From NCBI GenBank assembly GCA_023410055.1, contig JAEYQK010000087.1:1-18546 (forward strand): a stretch of 18,546 bases of DNA, given 5' to 3'. The notes below the pieces were generated by a model. It was not told where the DNA came from, made no database searches, and saw only the letters and a list, made by a program, of their open reading frames with translations. The position numbers were made by a program, and so were the translations under genes. Source of the DNA: Acidobacteriota bacterium. GTDB taxonomy: Bacteria; Acidobacteriota; Terriglobia; Terriglobales; Acidobacteriaceae. Of the stretch, positions 1 through 6,362 are shown in pieces (position 1 is the first letter of the stretch; every line of letters starts with the position of its first letter).

Positions 1-67
1 GGACAGACCGTCGCGAGCTACAGCTCAGGCGAACGCAAATTCACGCACCGGCGGTTGAAGTAGCGAC

Positions 68-490
68 TTAGTGCCAGCCGCCGTCGTCGCGGTTCGTCTG
101 CTGCTGCCTGACGGCGCTCTTCATCTGAACCTGGCTCCCGCGTAGGCACGTCGTGTAGGCGGCGGGCTCGGTCGAGTCTGTGTTGTCGATGCGCTTCACT
201 CGGTAGGTCCGGAGTTTGAGGCACATATTATCGAAGCTCTCCAGCATTCCCGGCGAGAGACGAATCTGCTGATAAAGAGTGATTACTGCTGTATTCTCTA
301 GCTCCGTTCGCAGCTTAAGCGGCTTGGAGATCTGAAACTGGCGTAGCCCGACCGGTGAAGCTAACGTGAACTGCCTCACCTGAGTTTTCGGCGCAAGCGA
401 AAACTGGGCAGACTGCTGGTCCTGATCGAGCGCCAAAACGCCAATGCTTGCCACAGCAGTGAGAGCAAGAACTAAGGCCACGGTTTTCAT
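68..490 (-). CDS. Small secreted protein with three tandem 11-residue repeats, function unknown
   Basis: The product is 140 aa and belongs to no family I recognise. I chose the ATG at 490 because GGAGG lies 6 bases upstream (501-497) and the protein then begins with a typical signal peptide: MKT, a hydrophobic core, and likely cleavage near residue 20. The longer reading from 508 places six polar or aromatic residues before it. Residues 29-61 are three exact-length tandem repeats: QFSLAPKTQVR, QFTLASPVGLR and QFQISKPLKLR. The C-terminal part has two cysteines (C90 in NMCLKLRTY and C115 in YTTCLRG) that could form a disulfide after export. The tail is polar and ends in DDGGWH. The gene diverges from the arginine operon and has its own promoter candidate. 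I am confident that it is coding and secreted, but I have no functional assignment. Confidence 0.75.
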   Translation of the reverse strand: MKTVALVLALTAVASIGVLALDQDQQSAQFSLAPKTQVRQFTLASPVGLRQFQISKPLKLRTELENTAVITLYQQIRLSPGMLESFDNMCLKLRTYRVKRIDNTDSTEPAAYTTCLRGSQVQMKSAVRQQQTNRDDGGWH

Positions 491-511
491 GGCATTCCTC
501 CAGAGCACCGA

Positions 512-517
512 ATTATA
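512..517 (-). promoter_or_regulatory. -10 element of the minus-strand secreted-protein gene
   Basis: A perfect TATAAT reads on the minus strand from 517 to 512. Transcription would start near 505, leaving a leader of about 15 bases that contains the GGAGG ribosome site. No good TTGACA-like -35 element is seen at 16-18 bases. A GTCTAGAC palindrome occupies 522-529 in the spacer. Confidence 0.5.
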
Positions 518-536
518 GTTTGTCTAGACGTGACGC

Positions 537-563
537 GGACGCGATTGTGAGCTTCCCGCGTCC
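537..563. other. Inverted repeat in the divergent intergenic region
   Basis: GGACGCG at 537-543 is exactly complementary to CGCGTCC at 557-563, with 13 bases between the arms. It lies between the divergent promoters of the secreted-protein gene and argR. The arm centres are 20 bases apart, about two DNA turns, which would suit a dimeric regulator. It could equally be chance in GC-rich DNA. Confidence 0.3.
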
Positions 564-642
564 AACGCGAGTTCCTCATTTGGCTCATCGGCCCAGAAAT
601 TGCTTGACGCAAAAGCATCCTTCCGGCATATTTATACATTCC

Positions 643-660
643 ACTGTATAATTATTCAGA
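643..660 (+). promoter_or_regulatory. ARG box (ArgR operator)
   Basis: The 14-base core at 645-658, TGTATAATTATTCA, matches the known ARG box core TGAAT-WWWW-ATTCA at 13 of 14 positions, with allowed flanks. It overlaps the -10 hexamer in front of argR, so bound ArgR-arginine would block RNA polymerase. A weaker right half-site, ATTCC at 638-642, lies just upstream. A 7-base inverted repeat, TTATACA (632-638) and TGTATAA (645-651), spans both. The consensus is established for enterobacterial and Bacillus ArgR/AhrC; that it holds in this organism is inferred. Confidence 0.7.
647..652 (+). promoter_or_regulatory. -10 element of the arginine operon
   Basis: TATAAT lies 10 bases before the argR ATG and inside the ARG box. 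No -35 match is found at normal spacing. A start about 7 bases downstream would fall at roughly 659-661, leaving almost no 5' leader. A second, weaker possibility is TTGACG (604-609) paired with CATATT (627-632), 17 bases apart. Confidence 0.55.
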
Positions 661-662
661 CC

Positions 663-1109
663 ATGTCGAAGCTATCCAGGCACGCGGCAATTCGGGCGGC
701 AGTCACGCGACAGAAGGTCGCGAGCCAGGACGATCTTCGCCGTCTTCTTTATAGGAGCGGCCACCGAGTGACCCAGGCGACGCTGTCGCGCGATATCCGC
801 GAGCTTGGACTGGTAAAGAGTTCGGTTGGCTACGCGTTCCCGAATGGAAATGACGATGCTGTCGATGCTTATCTGCCTTCGGTGGAGAAGCTGATCCGAG
901 ACTTTGTATATGAGATCAAGGCCGCGCAGAACCTGGTTGTCGTAAAGACTAGCGCGGGCAGCGCTCAACCGGTGGCGGCCGCTATCGACGCGGAAGAATG
1001 GCCTGAAATCATCGGCACGGTGGCCGGCGACGACGTGATCCTCGTGGTGACGCCGGAGAGTAAGACGGCTGAAAAGCTAGTAAATCGAATAAAAGGACTG
1101 CTTGCCTGA
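663..1109 (+). CDS. argR: Arginine repressor ArgR
   Basis: This is a DNA-binding arginine sensor of 148 aa, the usual ArgR length. The N-terminal winged helix-turn-helix (about residues 1-70) contains SQDDLRRLLYRSGHRVTQATLSRDIRELGLVK, whose core TQATLSRDIRELGLVK is the ArgR recognition-helix signature. The C-terminal oligomerisation and arginine-binding domain (about 78-148) ends in AAAIDAEEWPEIIGTVAGDDVILVV, carrying the family's GT.AGDDT-like arginine loop in the form GTVAGDDV. The ATG at 663 is chosen; the reading extended to a TTG at 600 has no support. No Shine-Dalgarno precedes 663. The gene heads the arg operon behind an ARG box, so it is probably autoregulated. Its TGA overlaps the argC ATG by one base. 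Confidence 0.93.
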   Translation: MSKLSRHAAIRAAVTRQKVASQDDLRRLLYRSGHRVTQATLSRDIRELGLVKSSVGYAFPNGNDDAVDAYLPSVEKLIRDFVYEIKAAQNLVVVKTSAGSAQPVAAAIDAEEWPEIIGTVAGDDVILVVTPESKTAEKLVNRIKGLLA

Positions 1110-2155
1110 TGGCACGACATGTTCAACCCGCCGTGGTCGGTGCCACAGGTTATGCCGGCTTCGAACTGACCCGAATTCTGCTGGGACATCCCGGCGTTAA
1201 GAAGCCTCTGCTTCTGAGGCGCGAGACCGAAGAGACGGTCTCGCTTGATCTGGCCGACATGTATCCGCAGTTGGCGTATGCGAACGGCGCGCTTCCGGTC
1301 GAGAGCTTCTCGTGGAAGAAGCTGAAGGATGCTGGCGTTGATGTGCTCTTTCTCTGCACACCGCATGAAGTTTCGCGCGCCTGGGTGCCGCTAGCTCTCG
1401 ATGAAGGCTTGCGCGTGGTCGACTTGAGCGGCGCGTGGCGGCTGAAGTGTTCGGAGAATCGAGCCGTCTACAAGTTCGAAGACGCGGATCCGGCGCGGGC
1501 AGCGCAGATCGATAACACGGCCGCGTTCGGTATTCCCGAGTTGCACGAACAAGAGATCAAGCAGGCGAAGGTCGTCGCCAACGCCGGATGTTACGCGACT
1601 TCGATCATCCTCGCGCTTGCGCCGTGGGTGCGAGCGGGACTCGTCGACGTGGAGCACGGCATCATCTCCGATTCGAAATCCGGCGTATCTGGCGCAGGGA
1701 AGCAGCCTACGGCGAAGACGCATTTCTGCGAGGCGGACGACAATCTCTCGGCGTACTCGGTTTTTGGCCATCGGCATACGGGCGAAATCCTCGAGCAGAT
1801 TGGGCTGAAGAACGAGCAGTTGCAGTTCACACCGCATCTGCTGCCGATTCCGCGCGGCATTCTTTCGACGATCTACGTGCGGCTGAAGGCGAAAACGCTG
1901 CCCACGGAGCTCGAAGCGTGCTTCCGCGACTTCTACAAAGGACAGCCGTGGGTACGCATCTTCGGGCAGAAACTGCCGCAGATCAAGTACTCGGTGAACA
2001 CGAACTATTGCGACATAGGATTTTCCGTCGCGCCGGATGGGCATCGCGCGGTGATCGTGTCGTGCCTCGACAATTTGGTGAAAGGCGCTGCCGGTCAGGC
2101 AGCACAAAACATGAACGTGATGTTTGGATTCGACCAGCGGGAGGGCTTGCTATGA
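1109..2155 (+). CDS. argC: N-acetyl-gamma-glutamyl-phosphate reductase
   Basis: ArgC carries out the NADPH-dependent reduction of N-acetylglutamyl phosphate to the semialdehyde, the third step of arginine synthesis, in the cytosol. The product is 348 aa, normal for the family. The Rossmann dinucleotide motif VGATGYAGFEL is at residues 10-20. The catalytic cysteine is C161 in VANAGCYATS, and the histidine region is GHRHTGE (220-226). The usual NPGCYPT signature here reads NAGCYATS, losing both prolines but keeping the Cys. The DSKSGVSGAGK stretch (188-198) is the conserved phosphate-binding loop. Translation starts within the argR stop codon (TGATG), with AAGGA 11 bases upstream, and the end overlaps argB by four bases (ATGA). 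Confidence 0.95.
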   Translation: MARHVQPAVVGATGYAGFELTRILLGHPGVKKPLLLRRETEETVSLDLADMYPQLAYANGALPVESFSWKKLKDAGVDVLFLCTPHEVSRAWVPLALDEGLRVVDLSGAWRLKCSENRAVYKFEDADPARAAQIDNTAAFGIPELHEQEIKQAKVVANAGCYATSIILALAPWVRAGLVDVEHGIISDSKSGVSGAGKQPTAKTHFCEADDNLSAYSVFGHRHTGEILEQIGLKNEQLQFTPHLLPIPRGILSTIYVRLKAKTLPTELEACFRDFYKGQPWVRIFGQKLPQIKYSVNTNYCDIGFSVAPDGHRAVIVSCLDNLVKGAAGQAAQNMNVMFGFDQREGLL

Positions 2156-2931
2156 AGCTGGTAGTAAAGATCGGCGGAGCCGCACTCGACAATGCAGAGC
2201 TGGTCAAAGGTTTTGCAAAAGCGGTTGTTGGACTAACGAAGGCTGGCCACAACGTTGTGGTCGTACACGGCGGCGGCGCGGCATTGAGCCGCACGATGAA
2301 GGAGCTTGGCCGTGAATCGCAGTTCATCAATGGGCTGCGCGTGACGGATTTGCAGACGCGCGATGTCGCAATCATGGTGCTTGCCGGTCAGCTAAATAAG
2401 CAACTGGTCGCCTCGATAGGCCGCGCCGGACACGAAGCAATCGGCCTGTGCGGCGGCGATTTCCGCATCATTCGCGCTGCAAAGAAGAAGGGCGATGATC
2501 TCGGGTACGTCGGCGAGATTTGCTCGGTCGAGTCAAAGTGGTTCGGAATCATCTCCGATCACGGGGCGATCCCGGTTATCGCCAGTATCGCACTCGGTAA
2601 CGATGGCGAATACTACAACGTGAACGCCGATTCCGTCGCTTCGGCCTGTGCCGTAGCTTGGAAGGCCGACGCTTTGATCTTCCTGACTGATGTTCCGGGA
2701 GTTAAGGGTGCAGATGGCGATGTGATTCGCTGGCTGGATATCAAGGACATCGAGCCGATGCGCGAGAAGGCCGTCATCAGCGGCGGCATGTTGCCGAAGC
2801 TTTCGGCCTGTACCTCGGCGCTGAAGAAAGGCGTCGGCCGCGTTCGCATCATGCCCGCCACCAGCGTTGACGCGCTGCCGGGTTTCTTCACTCATCGCAT
2901 TGATTCCGGAACCGAGGTGATTGTCCAGTGA
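2152..2931 (+). CDS. argB: Acetylglutamate kinase
   Basis: ArgB phosphorylates N-acetylglutamate with ATP, the second step of the pathway. The product is 259 aa in the amino-acid kinase fold. Visible motifs are KIGGA at 6-10 (catalytic Lys6), VHGGG at 38-42, FINGLRVTD at 58-66 (substrate binding), NVNAD at 156-160 and SGGMLPKL at 210-217 (Lys216). The start ATG follows GGGAGGG and overlaps the argC stop. The open frame continues far upstream inside argC, but that part has no family similarity. The N-terminal helix of arginine-inhibited hexameric enzymes is absent, so this looks like the dimeric, arginine-insensitive E. coli type. That would place feedback control at ArgR and at the acetyl-transfer steps. 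Confidence 0.95.
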   Translation: MKLVVKIGGAALDNAELVKGFAKAVVGLTKAGHNVVVVHGGGAALSRTMKELGRESQFINGLRVTDLQTRDVAIMVLAGQLNKQLVASIGRAGHEAIGLCGGDFRIIRAAKKKGDDLGYVGEICSVESKWFGIISDHGAIPVIASIALGNDGEYYNVNADSVASACAVAWKADALIFLTDVPGVKGADGDVIRWLDIKDIEPMREKAVISGGMLPKLSACTSALKKGVGRVRIMPATSVDALPGFFTHRIDSGTEVIVQ

Positions 2932-4148
2932 CAACGACGCTAGAAAGAGTCATGGGGCAGGAAGCCTCGCTGCTTCTGCCGACCTACGAACGTTTTCCGC
3001 TGCTCTTGGAGCGGGGCGAAGGCGTGTATCTTTATGATGTCAACGGACGCGCTTACCTCGATTTCCTGAGCGGCATCGGCGTAAATGCGCTGGGCTATGC
3101 GCATCCGGAAGTGCAGAAAACGATCTGTGAGCAAGCCGGAAAGCTGATCCACACCTCGAACCTGTTTTATCACGAGTACCAGGCAAAGCTCGCGGCGAAG
3201 CTGACGAAACTCTCCGGCATGGATCGCGCATTCTTTTCGAACAGCGGCACCGAAGCATGGGAAGGTGCATTGAAGCTGGCACGCGCGTATGCGAAGCACG
3301 TGGCGAAAGATGGCGCCGAGCCGAAGTGGCGCTTCTTGATGATGCACAACTCGTTCCACGGCCGCACGTATGGCTCGCTCTCGACGACGGGACAGCAGAA
3401 GTATCAAGCTCCGTTTGCGCCGAACCTTCCGGGAATCGAGTTCGTTACGTTCAATGACGTAGCCGACCTTAAGGCGAAGTTTGACGACACGGTCTGCGCT
3501 ATCGGACTTGAGGCTGTGCAGGGCGAAGGCGGCATCCAGATCATCACCGAGGAGTTCATCACGACCGCTCGGGAACTAGCGAACAAGTCCGGCGCGCTGC
3601 TGATCGTAGATGAAATCCAAGCCGGACTTGGGCGCACGGGCAAGTATTTCGGATACCAGAATTTCGCAGTGAAGCCCGACATCGTGACGCTTGCAAAGCC
3701 GCTTGCGGGCGGACTGCCACTCGGCGCGATTCTCGTGACGAACGAAGTATCGGCGGCATTTCATCCCGGCATGCACGGAACCACGTTCGGTGGAGGCCCG
3801 CTGGCCTGTGCAACAGCCGTGAAGGTGCTCGAGATCTTTGAACGTGATCACATTCTGGATCACGTTGTCAAAGTCGGTGCGTACTTCCAGCAGAAGCTGA
3901 ACGAGTTGAAGGCGAAGCACAGCTCCGTCGTCAAGGTCCGGGCACTCGGCCTCATGCTCGGAATCGAGTTGAACTCGATCGATCTGGCGAAGGCGGCCGT
4001 CCGCGAAATGCTTGAAAAGGGCATCATCATCAATCGCACGCACGACACCGTGCTGCGGTTCCTGCCGCCCTTCATCATCGAGAACAAGCACGTGGATCAA
4101 GTGGTGGCGGGGTTGGACGAGATTCTCACGAAGGGAGAACAGAAATGA
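2928..4148 (+). CDS. argD: Acetylornithine aminotransferase
   Basis: ArgD is the PLP-dependent enzyme that transaminates N-acetylglutamate semialdehyde with glutamate to N2-acetylornithine. The product is 406 aa, a class III aminotransferase. NSGTEAWEGALK at 105-116 binds the PLP phosphate, NSFHGRTYGSLSTTG follows at 141-155, and IVDEIQAGLGRTG at 226-238 holds the pyridine-binding aspartate (D228). The Schiff-base lysine is K257 in TLAKPLAGG. Translation starts at a GTG that overlaps the argB stop by four bases (GTGA), preceded by GAGGTGA; no ATG fits the family N-terminus better. The enzyme may also serve in lysine biosynthesis as succinyldiaminopimelate aminotransferase, as known for E. coli ArgD, but nothing here tests that. 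Confidence 0.95.
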   Translation: MTTTLERVMGQEASLLLPTYERFPLLLERGEGVYLYDVNGRAYLDFLSGIGVNALGYAHPEVQKTICEQAGKLIHTSNLFYHEYQAKLAAKLTKLSGMDRAFFSNSGTEAWEGALKLARAYAKHVAKDGAEPKWRFLMMHNSFHGRTYGSLSTTGQQKYQAPFAPNLPGIEFVTFNDVADLKAKFDDTVCAIGLEAVQGEGGIQIITEEFITTARELANKSGALLIVDEIQAGLGRTGKYFGYQNFAVKPDIVTLAKPLAGGLPLGAILVTNEVSAAFHPGMHGTTFGGGPLACATAVKVLEIFERDHILDHVVKVGAYFQQKLNELKAKHSSVVKVRALGLMLGIELNSIDLAKAAVREMLEKGIIINRTHDTVLRFLPPFIIENKHVDQVVAGLDEILTKGEQK

Positions 4149-5092
4149 CGACCGGCACTGTTACAAAGAAGCTCGACGGCCGCGACCTAATCTCTATTCA
4201 CGACTTCACGCCGCAAGAGATTGCCAGCGTTCTTGAACTGGCGATCCAGATCAAAGCGAGCCCGCGCGATTTCCGCAAGGCGCTCGATGGCAAGCAGATC
4301 GTGCTGTTCTTCGAGAAGGACTCGCTGCGTACGCGGTTGACGTTTGAGTCAGGGATCACCAGCTTAGGTGGAACCTCGTTCTTCGTCGATCAGAAGGCAT
4401 CGCGATTGGGTGCGCGCGAACCGCTCTCCGATGTTGCGCATAATCTGGAGCGCTGGGTTGATGGCGTCGTCCTGCGCACATTCGCACACGAGACGGTCAC
4501 GAAGATGGCCGAGTACGCGTCGATCCCTGTCATCAATGCTCTCAGCGACCACGAGCATCCGTGCCAGGCGTTGGCGGATTTCCAGACGCTGAAAGAGAAG
4601 TTCGGAAATCTGAAGAGCGTGAAGCTCGCGTACGTCGGTGACGGCAACAACGTTGCGCATTCGCTGCTGCTCGCAGCGGCCAGTGTTGGCGCGACGATTG
4701 CCGTTGCAACGCCGGTTGGGTATGAACCGAACAGTGCCGTCGTCGCCGATGCGCTTGCGATCGCGGCCAAGACCGGCGCTCGTGTCGAAGTCGTGCATGA
4801 TCCTGTCGCGGCCGTGAAGAACGCCAACGCTGTTTATACCGACGTCTGGGCCAGCATGGGTCAGGAAGCCGAAGCCGAAGCGCGCAAAAAGATCTTTGCA
4901 CCGTACCAGGTGAACGAGCCGTTGTTTGCGCACGCGGACAAGAATGCAGTCTTTATGCACTGCCTGCCCGCGCATCGCGGAGATGAAGTAACGGGCGCCG
5001 TGATCGACAGTTCGCGCTCGGTTGTATTCGATGAGGCGGAGAATCGCCTTCATGTTCAAAAAGCCATTTTAGTTACGTTGCTGGGCGCGTGA
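4145..5092 (+). CDS. argF: Ornithine carbamoyltransferase
   Basis: ArgF transfers the carbamoyl group from carbamoyl phosphate to ornithine, giving citrulline. The product is 315 aa. The carbamoyl-phosphate loop reads SLRTR at 60-64, where many OTCases have STRTR. HPCQ is at 138-141, the ornithine loop DVWASMGQE is at 233-241, and the catalytic-cysteine loop MHCLPAHRG is at 271-279. HCLPAHRG and the SMG loop argue for ornithine rather than N-acetylornithine as substrate, and ArgJ in the same operon fits because it releases free ornithine. The start ATG overlaps the argD stop (ATGA) and follows AAGGGAG. A 64-base gap before argG is the only sizeable break in the operon. Confidence 0.93.
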   Translation: MTTGTVTKKLDGRDLISIHDFTPQEIASVLELAIQIKASPRDFRKALDGKQIVLFFEKDSLRTRLTFESGITSLGGTSFFVDQKASRLGAREPLSDVAHNLERWVDGVVLRTFAHETVTKMAEYASIPVINALSDHEHPCQALADFQTLKEKFGNLKSVKLAYVGDGNNVAHSLLLAAASVGATIAVATPVGYEPNSAVVADALAIAAKTGARVEVVHDPVAAVKNANAVYTDVWASMGQEAEAEARKKIFAPYQVNEPLFAHADKNAVFMHCLPAHRGDEVTGAVIDSSRSVVFDEAENRLHVQKAILVTLLGA

Positions 5093-5099
5093 AGCTCGC

Positions 5100-5120
5100 T
5101 CAAGCCGAAACAGGGCTTGA
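5100..5120 (+). other. Small hairpin in the argF-argG gap
   Basis: TCAAGCC (5100-5106) pairs with GGCTTGA (5114-5120) around a 7-base loop. No T-run follows, so it is not a good intrinsic terminator. It could stabilise or process the mRNA between argF and argG. Confidence 0.4.
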
Positions 5121-5156
5121 ACGGGGCACCAAGACGCTCCAGATAAGGAGTTTGTG

Positions 5157-6362
5157 ATGCGTGAGAAAGTCGTACTAGCTTATTCCGGCGGACTTGATAC
5201 CTCGATCATCATTCCGTGGCTGAAAGAAAACTATGATTGCGAGGTCATCGCCTATGTTGCCGACGTCGGACAAGGCGACGACTACGACGCGGTTGCCGAA
5301 AAGGCCCGCAAGACCGGCGCCAGCAAGGTCATTGTTGACGATCTGCGCGAAGAGTTCATCAAGGACTACGTCTTCGCCGCGATCAAGGCCGGTGCCGTGT
5401 ACGAGCACAAGTACCTGCTGGGCACGTCACTTGCGCGTCCGATCATCGCGAAATATCAGGTGGAGTGCGCGCTGCGCGAGGGGGCCTCGGCTGTGGCCCA
5501 TGGCTGCACCGGCAAGGGCAACGACCAGGTACGCTTCGAACACGCGTTTCAGGCGCTCGCGCCGCAGTTGAAGGTCATTGCTCCCTGGCGCGAGTGGAAT
5601 CTCGTATCACGAGAAGATTGTCTCGATTATGCCGAGGCGCACAATGTGCCGATCGCGCAGAGCCGGGAGAAGATCCACAGCCGTGACCGCAATATTCTGC
5701 ACATCAGTCACGAAGGCGGCGAGCTCGAAGATCCGAATAACGCTCCTCTGCCGACCACTTGGCAATGGACGAAGTCCCCGCAGGAAGCGCCGGACAAAGT
5801 CGAGTATGTCGAGATCGGCTTCGAGCAGGGCAATCCCGTTTCGGTAAACGGGAAGAAGCTTGATCCGGTGGCACTCGTCGAACTGCTGAACGAGATCGCC
5901 GCCCGCAACGGTATCGGTCGCGTCGACCTCGTCGAGAACCGCTTCGTCGGCATGAAGTCGCGTGGTTGCTACGAGACTCCGGGCGGCACGTTGCTGCTGA
6001 CCGCGCATCGCGAACTGGAATCGCTCTGCCTTGACCGCGACGTCATGCACTTTAAGCAGCACGTCTCGCTGAAGTTCGCCGAACTGACATATTTTGGCCT
6101 GTGGTTCACGCCGCTGCGCGAAGCGCTCTATGCGTACGTCGAGCAGACGGAAAAGGAAGTGACCGGATCGGTGAAGTTGGGCCTGTACAAAGGAAACATC
6201 GACATTGCCGGCCGCAAGTCGGAGAATTCACTGTACAGCCTCGACATCGCCAGCTTCACGATGGGCGAAGCCTACGACCAGAAGGACGCGGCTGGGTTCA
6301 TTCGCATTCTTGGACTGCCGGCCCGTTCGCGGGCGTTGCTTCACACAGAGGTTTTGAAATGA
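5157..6362 (+). CDS. argG: Argininosuccinate synthase
   Basis: ArgG condenses citrulline and aspartate with ATP to argininosuccinate. The product is 401 aa, the standard length for the type I enzyme. The N-terminal PP-loop is AYSGGLDTS at 8-16. The citrulline/aspartate site includes GTSLARP at 89-95 and HGCTGKGNDQVRFE at 115-128, and SRDRNILHISHEGGELEDP at 175-193 is conserved. I chose the ATG at 5157 over the GTG one codon earlier because AAGGAG at 5145-5150 sits 6 bases before it. The strong ribosome site after a 64-base gap suggests independent translation initiation. The end overlaps the argH start by four bases. Confidence 0.95.
   Translation: MREKVVLAYSGGLDTSIIIPWLKENYDCEVIAYVADVGQGDDYDAVAEKARKTGASKVIVDDLREEFIKDYVFAAIKAGAVYEHKYLLGTSLARPIIAKYQVECALREGASAVAHGCTGKGNDQVRFEHAFQALAPQLKVIAPWREWNLVSREDCLDYAEAHNVPIAQSREKIHSRDRNILHISHEGGELEDPNNAPLPTTWQWTKSPQEAPDKVEYVEIGFEQGNPVSVNGKKLDPVALVELLNEIAARNGIGRVDLVENRFVGMKSRGCYETPGGTLLLTAHRELESLCLDRDVMHFKQHVSLKFAELTYFGLWFTPLREALYAYVEQTEKEVTGSVKLGLYKGNIDIAGRKSENSLYSLDIASFTMGEAYDQKDAAGFIRILGLPARSRALLHTEVLK

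Noticed and set aside
18..224. 68-aa minus-strand frame at the left edge
   Set aside because: It overlaps the better-supported secreted-protein gene on the same strand in another frame, is Arg-rich and has no ribosome site.
600..662. TTG start giving a 169-aa ArgR
   Set aside because: It adds 21 residues not seen in ArgR and would place the start upstream of the ARG box and the TATAAT.
1391..2107. 238-aa open frame antisense to argC
   Set aside because: Its Arg/His-rich composition is typical of the complementary frame of a GC-rich gene, and it has no motif.
1588..2151. Long in-frame upstream extension of argB
   Set aside because: It lies entirely inside argC in another frame, has an arginine-rich composition typical of an antisense or alternate frame, and argB has a good ribosome site and family start at 2152.
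4145..5092. ArgF as N-acetylornithine carbamoyltransferase
   Set aside because: The HCLPAHRG and DVWASMG loops are OTCase-like, and ArgJ supplies free ornithine; only the SLRTR loop pointed the other way.
6101..6358. 86-residue N-terminal extension of argH
   Set aside because: It lies inside argG in another frame; the family starts at MWSGRF, and GAGG precedes the ATG at 6359.
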